This document shows, piece by piece, positions 36,777 to 45,172 of a stretch of DNA of 64,000 nt. Source of the DNA: Microbacterium sp. 67-17 (lineage in GTDB: Bacteria > Actinomycetota > Actinomycetes > Actinomycetales > Microbacteriaceae); the NCBI RefSeq assembly GCF_001898325.1, contig NZ_MKTR01000014.1, forward strand, positions 1-64,000, in the 5' to 3' direction. Within the stretch, counting starts at the first letter, position 1; every line of letters begins with the position of its first letter. Made by a program: the position numbers and the translations under genes. Under the pieces are notes generated by a model. It searched no databases. It was not told where the DNA came from and saw only the letters and a list, made by a program, of their open reading frames with translations.

Positions 36777-37433
36777 CTACGCGCGGGAGGAATTGACGCT
36801 GCGACCCCGCACGATGCCGACGAAGGCCTCGACCTCGGGCGTGGTGCGCTCGGCTAGCCATGCCAGCGCGATGCTGGAGGTGGTACCGCCCGCGAACGGC
36901 CGGTACGTCACGTCCTTGCGGTGATGCAGTCGCGCGAGCGACATCGGGACGATCAGGATGCCGACGCCGGCCGCCGCGAGTGCGACAGCTGCCTTGGTGT
37001 CTGGCGGGGGCGCGAAACCCGGCTTGATGGTTCCCGGAACTGCCTGCTGCAGCACGTCATCCTGCGCAACGATGAGCACCTCGCCGGACAGGTCCTCGGG
37101 GGCAAGCTCTTCAGCCACTGACAGGGTCGAGTCGCTTGAGAAGACCACGACCGGGATCTCCTCGTACAGCGGGATGGCGTGAAGATCGGTCTTGTCGATC
37201 GGGAGTCGGACCAGCGCCGCGTCAACACTCCCGGCCAGCAGGCGGTCGCGCTGCGAAGCCGGAGTGATCTCCACCAGCTCGAGGCGCGTTCGCGGCATGC
37301 GTTCTCGCCATAGCGAGATCCACTTACCGGGCGTCGCCCCGGGCACCGCTCCGAGCCGGAACAGCTCGGCTGGCGGCGGGCCCGCGGGTGTCGATGTATC
37401 CCGTGCTCGGGATGATCGGTCGTGCCTGGCCAT
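36777..37433 (-). CDS. LysR-type substrate-binding domain protein without HTH
   Basis: This 218-residue protein matches the effector-binding domain of LysR-type regulators: LELVEITPASQRDRLLAGSVDAAL near residue 51, then VDAALVRLPID and LHAIPLYEEIPVVVFSSDSTL, and the second lobe with KAAVALAAAGVGILIVPMSLARLHHR. There is no N-terminal winged helix; the first 25 residues are polar (Arg, Ser and Pro). It therefore cannot bind DNA by itself in the usual way. Stand-alone domains of this type occur in actinobacteria, where their role is unknown; they may bind a ligand for a partner protein. Confidence 0.75.
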   Translation of the reverse strand: MARHDRSSRARDTSTPAGPPPAELFRLGAVPGATPGKWISLWRERMPRTRLELVEITPASQRDRLLAGSVDAALVRLPIDKTDLHAIPLYEEIPVVVFSSDSTLSVAEELAPEDLSGEVLIVAQDDVLQQAVPGTIKPGFAPPPDTKAAVALAAAGVGILIVPMSLARLHHRKDVTYRPFAGGTTSSIALAWLAERTTPEVEAFVGIVRGRSVNSSRA

Positions 37434-37484
37434 CCCGTCAGGCTACCGCCACGGCGTCAGGCGACGCGGTTCAGGCAGGTGATC

Positions 37485-37955
37485 TCAGGCGGCGAGGCGG
37501 AGCCCGCGACGGTCGGTCGCGACCCGCTCGTTCTCGCCCACGATCTCGTCGTCGCCCAGGAGTGAGCCGACGGCGACGCGAGCGTGAGCGCCGATGACAG
37601 TGCGGATGCCGATTTTGGAGCCGGCTCCTACCGCCGCGCCCGGGCCGATGTGCGCGTGCGGCGCAACGATGACTTCCGGGCCGATGAGCGCGTCCGATTC
37701 GATCCACACGCCGCGGCCGATTCGGGCGCCCGCGGCGATCTGAACTCCGGGTTCGACATACGCCCCAGCCTCGACGATCGCCGTCGGGTGCACTTTGGCC
37801 CCGTGCGCGATCAGTCCTCGGCCATTGGCGTGTTTGCGATACCGCAGTGTCTCGCCGTGGTCGTTCTCGATGTCGACGTAGTTCTTGCCCACGATCTCCT
37901 CCACGGGGCCGTTCGGCCCCAGTACGATCCCCAACGCCGTGGTACGGAGATTCAT
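37485..37955 (-). CDS. Hexapeptide-repeat (left-handed beta-helix) protein
   Basis: This 156-residue protein has an N-terminal part of about 55 residues (IVGKNYVDIENDHGETLRYR) and then hexapeptide repeats from GLIAHGAKVHPTAIVEAGAYV to IGAHARVAVGSLLG. The repeat coils resemble LpxD/UDP-acyltransferases, but the acyltransferase catalytic insert is lacking. Actinobacteria do not make lipid A, so it is more likely a transferase of another type or a carbonic-anhydrase-like fold. The start is ATG 37955, inside a long upstream-open frame; the family-like sequence begins here. It is divergent from the YitT gene across a hairpin region. Confidence 0.7.
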   Translation of the reverse strand: MNLRTTALGIVLGPNGPVEEIVGKNYVDIENDHGETLRYRKHANGRGLIAHGAKVHPTAIVEAGAYVEPGVQIAAGARIGRGVWIESDALIGPEVIVAPHAHIGPGAAVGAGSKIGIRTVIGAHARVAVGSLLGDDEIVGENERVATDRRGLRLAA

Positions 37956-37969
37956 TCCCCTGCATCCGC

Positions 37970-37996
37970 TTGCCGCTGAATTCTCTGTAGCGGCAA
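37970..37996. promoter_or_regulatory. Inverted repeat around a -10 box, hexapeptide gene
   Basis: TTGCCGCT (37970-37977) and AGCGGCAA (37989-37996) are perfect 8 bp arms around an 11-base loop. On the minus strand TACAGA (37990-37985), which could be the -10 box of the hexapeptide gene, falls in the loop and arm edge. An operator role is plausible. Confidence 0.4.
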
Positions 37997-38029
37997 TGGT
38001 GCCGGATCTCGGGTTCGTCGTCTCCCGGC

Positions 38030-38058
38030 TTGACATCTCTTCGGAACAGTCCCGACAT
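38030..38058 (+). promoter_or_regulatory. Promoter for the YitT gene
   Basis: TTGACA (38030-38035), a 17-base spacer and CGACAT (38053-38058) lie 14 bases before the ATG at 38073. The -35 is perfect and the -10 weak. Confidence 0.4.
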
Positions 38059-38072
38059 CGGATTGGCAGAGA

Positions 38073-38783
38073 ATGGAAGGCATGCCAACCGACGATCTCG
38101 GCGACGCGCATGACACGACTTCGGAGACCCCGGATCAGTCCTCGCACCCTGCTCCAGAGGCCACCCGCACCCTCGTATTCGACGAACGTGCCACCGCACA
38201 CTCGCCGGCGGAGGACGTGCTCGGCATCCTCACCGGTACCTTCACCGCATCACTGGGGCTCTACCTGTTGCAGTCCTCGGAGGCCGTTACCGGCGGCACG
38301 GCAGGACTCGCGCTGCTGATCCAGTACGCATCCGGGTTGCCGTTCTGGATGCTGTTCCTGCTCATCAATCTGCCCTTCGCCGTGCTGGCGGTGTGGCAGC
38401 GCGGCTGGAGCTTCACGATCCGAACTGTCATTGCGATCGCCTTGGTCTCGGGCTGGTCGGTGGTGCACCACGCACTCTTCTCCATTGATGACCTCAACCC
38501 GATCTACGGGACCCTCGGCGGGAACCTTCTGGCCGGAGTGGGTCTGCTGATCTTGTTCCGACACCGAGCGAGCCTCGGTGGGATCAACATCGTCGCGCTC
38601 ATCGTGCAGGACCGGTGGGGGTTCCGCGCCGGATGGACCCAGATGATCTTCGATGTCATCATCGTTGCCGCGGCGCTGCTGGTGGTGCCGTGGCCCAACG
38701 TGGTGCTGAGCGGTCTGGGCGCTGTCGTACTGAACCTCGTGCTGGCGATGAACCACCGCCCGGGACGGTACATCGGGCACTGA
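38073..38783 (+). CDS. YitT family membrane protein (DUF161)
   Basis: This 236-residue protein has an acidic cytoplasmic tail of about 45 residues followed by five or six helices typical of YitT/YczE proteins: ILTGTFTASLGLYLLQSSEAVTGG split across the first helix, GTAGLALLIQYASGLPFWML, GGNLLAGVGLLILFRHRASLGG, and RWGFRAGWTQMIFDVIIVAA. Unlike Bacillus YitT it lacks the cytoplasmic DUF2179 domain. Function is unknown. The first ATG (38073) is used; a second in-frame ATG lies three codons further. It converges on the DNA glycosylase gene with 29 bases between. Confidence 0.82.
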   Translation: MEGMPTDDLGDAHDTTSETPDQSSHPAPEATRTLVFDERATAHSPAEDVLGILTGTFTASLGLYLLQSSEAVTGGTAGLALLIQYASGLPFWMLFLLINLPFAVLAVWQRGWSFTIRTVIAIALVSGWSVVHHALFSIDDLNPIYGTLGGNLLAGVGLLILFRHRASLGGINIVALIVQDRWGFRAGWTQMIFDVIIVAAALLVVPWPNVVLSGLGAVVLNLVLAMNHRPGRYIGH

Positions 38784-38812
38784 GAGCGCGGCCGCCGCCG
38801 GCGTCGTGCGCG

Positions 38813-39586
38813 TCAGGTTTGGCAGCGCGGGCACCAGAAGACGTTCCGTTCCCGCGTGGCGTCGGCGCCCAGTGCGCTGGCGAGAATCGGCGTTCCGCAT
38901 CGACGGCATGGCCTTCTCTCGCGGCCGTACACCCACATCCGCTCTCCCCTCCGGTCGACGCCCGTGAACGTGCGCTCGACGCGGTCGCGGTTCGCGCGGA
39001 TCATTCGCGTGCCGACCTCCAGCAGGCCACGCGCGTCGACCTGCGTGCCCGGAGCCGTGGGGTGGATGCCGCGCACGAACAGCATCTCGTTCGCGTACAC
39101 GTTTCCAAACCCTGCGACGTTGCGTTGGTCGAGCACTGCGACGTGGATCTCCCGCGGGTCCGCACCCACCCGCCTGACCGCTTCGTCGAGGTCCCAGCCG
39201 TCGCTGAGGGGGTCGGACCCGAGGTAGCCGACGAGCTCGTTTTCGCGATCCGTGGGAACAAGGGCGATCTCGGCGAGGTCGAAACCGACAGCTTCGGCAT
39301 CCGTCGTTCCGACGATTGCCCGTGCTCGAAAAGCCGGCGCCCGCCAACGCGCACCGGGGCGGTACACGTGCCATTCGCCCTCCATCTTGAGGTGCGAGTG
39401 CAGCGTCCATGGCCCGATGCGTGCGAGCAGGTGCTTTCCGCGCGGCACGACCGCGTGGACCTGTTCTCCCGTGAGGTCAGCGGTAGCCAACTGCGGCACC
39501 CGCAGGTCGAATCGCGTCACCGTGCCGCCCGCGAGTGCCGCATCCAGCATTCGCGCTGTACGAAAGACGGTGTCGCCCTCAGGCAT
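38813..39586 (-). CDS. Fpg/Nei family DNA glycosylase (endonuclease VIII-like)
   Basis: This 257-residue base-excision repair glycosylase/AP lyase begins MPEGDTVFRTARML, so Pro2 and Glu3 are the catalytic residues. A Lys in PRGKHLLARIG, the helix-two-turn-helix with QRNVAGFGNVYANEMLF, and a C-terminal zinc finger CRRCG...CPRCQ are present. The MPEGDT start and this finger place it with actinobacterial Nei2-type enzymes that remove oxidised pyrimidines, rather than with Fpg (MPELPE). ATG 39586 is dictated by the catalytic N-terminus. It overlaps the 3' end of lhr by eight bases, so both are translated together. Confidence 0.92.
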   Translation of the reverse strand: MPEGDTVFRTARMLDAALAGGTVTRFDLRVPQLATADLTGEQVHAVVPRGKHLLARIGPWTLHSHLKMEGEWHVYRPGARWRAPAFRARAIVGTTDAEAVGFDLAEIALVPTDRENELVGYLGSDPLSDGWDLDEAVRRVGADPREIHVAVLDQRNVAGFGNVYANEMLFVRGIHPTAPGTQVDARGLLEVGTRMIRANRDRVERTFTGVDRRGERMWVYGRERRPCRRCGTPILASALGADATRERNVFWCPRCQT

Positions 39587-42500
39587 GCGGCGACCCCGAC
39601 GCCTTACGCAGAGTGAGGCCGCGCGGGGTTTCGACGAAGCCTGCTTCGCGCAGCGCCCGGGCGAACGCCGTTCCGAAGATCGGGTCACCGTTCACCTGCT
39701 CGACGGTCAGGGTATCGAGGTGCCGCGTGCGGGCCGTCGCTGCGAGGTCGGCTGTGGCTGCCGTCACCGCTTCGTCGTCGGCGCTGAAGAGGAGGGCCGA
39801 CTTGCCACCGCGCTCGAGGTACAGCACGAGCTCGCCGTCGACGAGCGTCACGAGAGCTCCCGCCTTGCGACCCGGGCGATGTCCGACGCCCTCGAGGCTC
39901 GGCCACGCGAGAGCGGCACCGTACGCATTCGCGGGGTCGGTGGCAGCGAGGGTGATCGCCGTGCGTGGGGCGGGGTCGGTGATCGCCGAGAACTCGCGCA
40001 AGCGGTCGACGGTCGCGGATGCCGCGAACTGGGCCCCGCCGAGCCTTTCGACGAGGTATCCCCGTCGACAGTGGCCGGCGCGTTCGGCATCCGCGAGGGT
40101 GCGGTACACCTGCGCAAAGCCGCCCGGGACCGCCTCGCTTTGGACAGGGCCGCGGGTAACGACCCCGTAGCGGTCGAGGAGGATGCCGGCGATCGCGGCA
40201 GCGCGGACCGTGGCGTCTGGCTCGGGCTCGGGAAGAAGCGACCACCGGCCGCTCGCTCGCGCACCGCTCCCGCCAGCGCCCCCACGCGAGCTGTTCGCGG
40301 CCGGGCGGGGGATCGTGGCAGAGATGGCCGACCCGCGGAACATCCGCGCACGGGGGGCACGCCGTGCGCTGCGGTGCGCCTGGGACCCACCGGAGAGCAG
40401 CCCGCGCACCGGCGCGAACGTGTCATTCGTGACCCGGCCCGCCCACGCCAGCGCCCAGAGCGCCTCGATGACCGACTGCTCGTTCGCGGCGTCAGTGAGG
40501 CCGCGAAGCTGCCCCGCGAAGTAAGCCCCGCCGCCGGCGAGAGCATCAAGGATGCGTGCCTCGAGCGACTCGGCGGCGATGTCGTCGTCGGCTCGAGTGG
40601 GAAGGCTCAAGGCGACGGTGTCGGCGGGATGCAGCGCGATCCAACCGTCGCGCCCGGGGAGGGCCCCGTGCCCCGACCAGATGACCTCTCCCGTGGCGGT
40701 GAGCTCGTCAAGCAGCGCCGCACGATAGTCGCGAACGCGGCTCGGCAGGATGAGCGACTCCCACGCGCTTGCGGGAATCGGAACCCCGGCGAGTTGCTCG
40801 ATCACCGCGAGCACGCCGTCGATGCCCTCGAGCGGCCGGGTCAGGTGCTGCCAGGCGGGCAGGAACCGGGCGAGCGCAGCCTGTGGCACGGGTTCGATGC
40901 TTCCTCGGATCGCCGCGAGCGAGCGCATCCGCAGCCGGCGCAGCACCTCGGAGTCGCACCATTCGTTCTCGCCGCCGTCGAGCGCAGACGAGGCGGGCAG
41001 GAAGTATCCGCTCGTGATGCGACCCTGCGCCTCGAGCCGCTGCAGTGTCAGCCGTGCGACCGCGGTCCCGATGCCCAGGCGTTCGGCGACAGCATCCGTC
41101 GTGAACGGTCCGTGGGTGCGGGCGTGACGGGCCACCAGGTCACCGAGGGGATCGGCGACCGGTTCGAGGAACGCGACGGGGATGCCGACGGGCAGCGGAA
41201 TGCCGAGGGCGTCGCGCAGGCGGCCGGTGTCTTCGATGGCTGCCACCCGTTCGAGGCCGGCGATCGTGATCCCGATCGCGCGCCGGCTGGCCACGAGTGC
41301 GTCGAGGTGGGTGGATGCTTCGGGAACCGGGGCGGCGGGTCCGGGCCCCTCGACGTCAGCAGCTTCCGTCTCGGTGGGGGTACCGGGTGTCGCCTGCAGC
41401 CTCTCGGCTACTTCTGGCGCAGACAGCGGTCCGAGCAGACGCAGCAGGTCGGCCACGCCCTCGAGCCCGCGGACCCGGCGATCCGGCGCGAGGTGCTGCA
41501 CCTCGGCTTCGAACTGGGCGATGACGTCGGGGTCGAGGAGCTCCCGCATCTCGACCGTGCCGAGCAGCTCCGCCAACAGGGCAGGGTCAACGGCGAGGGC
41601 GGCGGCCCGACGCTCGGCGAGCGGGGAATCCCCCTCGTACATGAACGCACCGACATATCCGAACAGCAGGTCGCGGGCGAAGGGTGAGGGCTGCGGCGTC
41701 TCGACCTCGATGAGGCGGATGCGGCGGTCAGCGATCGAGCGGGTGATCCGCAGTAGAGCGGGGACGTCGTACACGTCCTGCAGGACTTCGCGCAGCGTTT
41801 CGAGGATCACCGGGAACGTCGGATGCCGACGGGCTACCTCCAGCAGCTGGGCTGACCGTTGGCGCTGCTGCCACAGTGGGCTGCGCCGGTTCGGATTCGT
41901 CCGCGGCATAAGGAGTGCCCTCGCGGCGCATTCGCGGAAGCGTGACGCGAACAGCGCAGAGCCGCCGACCTCCTGCGTGATGAGCGGTTCGAGCTCATCC
42001 GCGTCGAACACGAAGAGCTCGGCGCCCGGAGGTTCACCGGTGGTGTCGGGAACGCGCGCGATGATACCGTCGTCGCTCGCGACAGCGGACCCTTCCACGC
42101 CCAACCGCTCTCGGATCCTCGCGTTGACGGCAAGGGCCCACGGCGCATGCACTTGCATGCCGTAGGGGGAATGAAGAATGACCCGCCAATCGCCGACCTC
42201 GTCGCGGCCACGTTCGACGGTGAGGCTTCGATCGGTCGGCAATGTCCCGGTGGCTTCGCGCTGTTCAGCAAGGTACGCGAGCAGATTGGTCTTCGCATTC
42301 GCGTCGAGTCCGGCATCCGTCAACCGCGCGTCGGCGGCAGGCGGTGTCGCGGTGGCGATCTCCCGAGTGAAGGCGCCAAGGGCCTCGCCGAGTTCCGCGG
42401 GCCTGCCGATCCCGTCGCCGTGCCAGAACGGCACGCGGCCCGGTTGGCCGTATGCGGGAAGCACGTTGACGCGATCGTGGGTGATCTCGACGATGCGCCA

Positions 42501-44339
42501 ACTCGTCGTGCCGAGCGTGAAGACGTCGTTGACGCGCGACTCGTAGACCATCTCTTCGTCGAGTTCGCCGACGCGAGCATTCTGCCTCTCGCCGGCGACG
42601 AACACGCCGAACATCCCGCGGTCGGGGATCGTCCCGCCGCTCGTGACGGCGATGCGCTGGGCACCGGGGCGGCCCGTGAGGGTTCCGGCATCCCGATCCC
42701 ACACGACGCGCGGGCGGAGCTCTGCGAACTCATCCGAGGGAAATCTGCCGGCCAGCAGGTCGAGCGTGGCTTCGAACGCCGACCGCGGCAGCGCGCGGAA
42801 CGGAGCACTGCGCTTGACGGTCTCGAACCACTCCTCGACGCGGAGCGGGGCGAGGGCTGCGGCTGCGACGGTCTGCTGCGCGAGGATGTCGAGCGGATTC
42901 TGAGGCACCTGGATCGCCTCGATCTGACCCGCCAGCATCCGTTCGGTCACGATAGCGGTGTGCAGCACGTCGGAGCGGTGCTTGGGAAACAGCGAGGCGC
43001 GGCTGATTTCGCCGACCTGGTGTCCCGCGCGGCCGATGCGTTGCAGGCCGGATGCTGCGCTCGGCGGCGCCTCGACCTGGATGACGAGATCGACGGCTCC
43101 CATGTCGATGCCGAGCTCGAGACTGCTCGTGGCGACGACGCAGCGCAGTATGCCGGACTTGAGTTCCTCTTCGACGAGGGCGCGTTGCTCCTTCGAGACG
43201 GAGCCATGGTGTGCCTTAGCTAGCACGGGCTCAGCCCCCGCGGTCTGGCCGCTCTGCGCGGGCATCGCTGCCGCGATCGACGGTTCGGGGAGGTCGATAC
43301 CGAGTCGCTCGGCGTAGATCTCGTTGAGTCTCGCGGTCAGGCGTTCTGCGAGCCGCCGGGAGTTCGCGAACACGATCGTCGACCGGTGCTCGAGGACGCG
43401 GTCGACGATCGCCTCTTCGACGTGAGGCCAGACCGATCCGGTCATCTCGGTGTTCTCGGGGCGCTGGGCGGCGCCGCCCGAGGGGGCGAACCAGTCCTCG
43501 CCTGGCCCGGGGGTCGGCGCCGTGCCGTCCGTCGACCGCACGCCTGGCCCACCCGTGGTGGATGCCGCGGCCGGCGGTGGGTTGAGCATGTCTTCGACCG
43601 GGACCGTGACCCGCATCTCGAAGGTCTTGGATGCCGGCGGCGCGACGATCTCGACCGGGGCTGCGCCCCCGAGGAACCGTGCGACCTCGTCGATCGGCCG
43701 TACTGTCGCAGACAGTCCGATGCGCTGCACGGATGCCGCTTCCGGTCGCTCGGCGCGGATCATGGCGTCCAGGCGCTCGAGGCTGACGGCCAGGTGCGCG
43801 CCGCGCTTGGTCGCTGCCACGGCGTGGACCTCGTCGACGATCACGGTGTGAACTCCCGTAAGGGTGCGGCCCGCCTGACTCGTGAGCATGAGGTAGAGCG
43901 ACTCGGGGGTCGTGATCAGGATGTCGGGCGGCGTGGCAACAAGTTTGCGGCGCTCTGCCGACGGTGTGTCTCCGGAGCGGACGCCGACGGAGACCCCGGG
44001 AAGGCTCAGCCCGCGTCGGCGGGCTGCCTGGTCGATGCCGACCAGCGGCGAGCGGAGGTTTCGTTCCACGTCGACACCGAGGGCCTTCAGGGGAGAGATA
44101 TAGAGGATGCGGGTGCCCGCGGCATCCTGCGGCGCCTCGGCCTTCTCACGGAAGACGCGGTCGATGGCCCACAGGAACGCCGACAGGGTCTTGCCGGAGC
44201 CGGTCGGTGCGACCACGAGCGCGTGCCGTCCGGCAGAGATCGCCTCCCACGCGCCCGATTGCGCGGGGGTCGGAGCGGTGAACGCGCCGCGGAACCAATC
44301 CTGCGTGGCAGGACCGAACCTCTCGAGCACATCCGCCAT
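39579..44339 (-). CDS. lhr: Lhr-type large ATP-dependent helicase
   Basis: This 1586-residue superfamily 2 helicase corresponds to actinobacterial Lhr. The N-terminal core has Walker A APTGSGKTLSAF near residue 45, DEVH box VIVDEVHAVAATKRG near 155, motif III SATVRP near 195 and motif VI QRIGRAGHQ near 450. A winged-helix and Lhr-core region follow, with TSWRIVEITHDRVNVLPAYG, and then the long C-terminal domain of full-length Lhr. Lhr is a 3'-5' single-strand DNA translocase induced by DNA damage in mycobacteria. ATG 44339 is chosen because MADVLERFGPATQDWF is the family start. The coupled nei-type gene suggests a joint repair role. Confidence 0.93.
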   Translation of the reverse strand: MADVLERFGPATQDWFRGAFTAPTPAQSGAWEAISAGRHALVVAPTGSGKTLSAFLWAIDRVFREKAEAPQDAAGTRILYISPLKALGVDVERNLRSPLVGIDQAARRRGLSLPGVSVGVRSGDTPSAERRKLVATPPDILITTPESLYLMLTSQAGRTLTGVHTVIVDEVHAVAATKRGAHLAVSLERLDAMIRAERPEAASVQRIGLSATVRPIDEVARFLGGAAPVEIVAPPASKTFEMRVTVPVEDMLNPPPAAASTTGGPGVRSTDGTAPTPGPGEDWFAPSGGAAQRPENTEMTGSVWPHVEEAIVDRVLEHRSTIVFANSRRLAERLTARLNEIYAERLGIDLPEPSIAAAMPAQSGQTAGAEPVLAKAHHGSVSKEQRALVEEELKSGILRCVVATSSLELGIDMGAVDLVIQVEAPPSAASGLQRIGRAGHQVGEISRASLFPKHRSDVLHTAIVTERMLAGQIEAIQVPQNPLDILAQQTVAAAALAPLRVEEWFETVKRSAPFRALPRSAFEATLDLLAGRFPSDEFAELRPRVVWDRDAGTLTGRPGAQRIAVTSGGTIPDRGMFGVFVAGERQNARVGELDEEMVYESRVNDVFTLGTTSWRIVEITHDRVNVLPAYGQPGRVPFWHGDGIGRPAELGEALGAFTREIATATPPAADARLTDAGLDANAKTNLLAYLAEQREATGTLPTDRSLTVERGRDEVGDWRVILHSPYGMQVHAPWALAVNARIRERLGVEGSAVASDDGIIARVPDTTGEPPGAELFVFDADELEPLITQEVGGSALFASRFRECAARALLMPRTNPNRRSPLWQQRQRSAQLLEVARRHPTFPVILETLREVLQDVYDVPALLRITRSIADRRIRLIEVETPQPSPFARDLLFGYVGAFMYEGDSPLAERRAAALAVDPALLAELLGTVEMRELLDPDVIAQFEAEVQHLAPDRRVRGLEGVADLLRLLGPLSAPEVAERLQATPGTPTETEAADVEGPGPAAPVPEASTHLDALVASRRAIGITIAGLERVAAIEDTGRLRDALGIPLPVGIPVAFLEPVADPLGDLVARHARTHGPFTTDAVAERLGIGTAVARLTLQRLEAQGRITSGYFLPASSALDGGENEWCDSEVLRRLRMRSLAAIRGSIEPVPQAALARFLPAWQHLTRPLEGIDGVLAVIEQLAGVPIPASAWESLILPSRVRDYRAALLDELTATGEVIWSGHGALPGRDGWIALHPADTVALSLPTRADDDIAAESLEARILDALAGGGAYFAGQLRGLTDAANEQSVIEALWALAWAGRVTNDTFAPVRGLLSGGSQAHRSARRAPRARMFRGSAISATIPRPAANSSRGGAGGSGARASGRWSLLPEPEPDATVRAAAIAGILLDRYGVVTRGPVQSEAVPGGFAQVYRTLADAERAGHCRRGYLVERLGGAQFAASATVDRLREFSAITDPAPRTAITLAATDPANAYGAALAWPSLEGVGHRPGRKAGALVTLVDGELVLYLERGGKSALLFSADDEAVTAATADLAATARTRHLDTLTVEQVNGDPIFGTAFARALREAGFVETPRGLTLRKASGSPHA

Positions 44340-44611
44340 GCCCCTATCTTCGCCCGCCCCACCGACATCCGGGGCGGTCTCGGTCCCAGCCCGCAGCGAA
44401 CGCCTCAGAACGGGCGACGGAAGCTGCGCGGGGCGCCTGCGGCCACGGTAGGTGGCCCGATCTTGAGGAGTTAGCGACGCTGTGCATCGCGGGTTCGTCC
44501 CGGTCCTGACGCAGAACGTCGACGCGAACCGAGGCTGCCCCAGCGAGTTGACAGACGAACCGGGCGGCGCCGCCCCGAGGGAGTACCGTGACGGTGAGCA
44601 AAGGAGCGACC

Positions 44612-45091
44612 ATGGCATTCGACCAGGTGGTGCACGGACGGCAGGACGATTTCGAGGCCCGGCACGGTGACCGTGGCCGGTTCACGTTCGCCAAGCACGT
44701 CGTTGTTCCCAAAGAGGGCACTCAGCTACAGGTCTCATTCATGGAGATCCCGCCGGGTCAGTCGGCGTATCCATATCACTGGCACGCTGGCGTCACCGAG
44801 GCCTACGTCATCCTGTCGGGAACGGGTCGGGTGCGTACCCCGGATGCTGAATTCGACATCGGCCCCGGGGAGGTCGTCGTCTTTCCACCCGGGCCGGCGG
44901 GCGCGCACCGGATGACGGCTACCGGCGGTGAGCCGCTCCGGTATGTCGACCTGGACACGACAGCCGAACAGGACGTGATCGGCTACCCGGACTCGAGAAA
45001 GACGATGGCGTACACGACCGCCCGCCCCACGATGCTCTTCCGTGACGACGACGCCGTCGACTACTACGACGGCGAGCCTGACGCTGGGTGA
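44612..45091 (+). CDS. Cupin domain protein
   Basis: This 159-residue single-domain cupin has metal-binding motif 1 in PYHWHAGVTEAYVILSGTGRV near residues 49-69 (His-Trp-His...Glu) and motif 2 in PGEVVVFPPGPAGAHRM near 85-101. A C-terminal extension ends DAVDYYDGEPDAG. The ATG at 44612 has AAAGGAG seven bases upstream; an ATG-like GTG eight codons earlier is less likely. Small cupins of this type may bind a sugar or act as oxygenases or isomerases; no substrate is evident. Between 44340 and 44611 I see nothing else assignable. Confidence 0.85.
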   Translation: MAFDQVVHGRQDDFEARHGDRGRFTFAKHVVVPKEGTQLQVSFMEIPPGQSAYPYHWHAGVTEAYVILSGTGRVRTPDAEFDIGPGEVVVFPPGPAGAHRMTATGGEPLRYVDLDTTAEQDVIGYPDSRKTMAYTTARPTMLFRDDDAVDYYDGEPDAG

Positions 45092-45172
45092 GGGGCGAGA
45101 CCGGGTGAGCGGGGTGACGCGGAGCGCACACATGTGAGCGCGGACGTGCGAGAGTGACGTACGGAGGATCCC

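Noticed and set aside
39252..41687. An 811-residue plus-strand frame opposite lhr
   Set aside because: It is antisense to Lhr and the glycosylase, has Arg/Gly/Ala-rich low-complexity composition typical of high-GC shadow frames, and has no domain.
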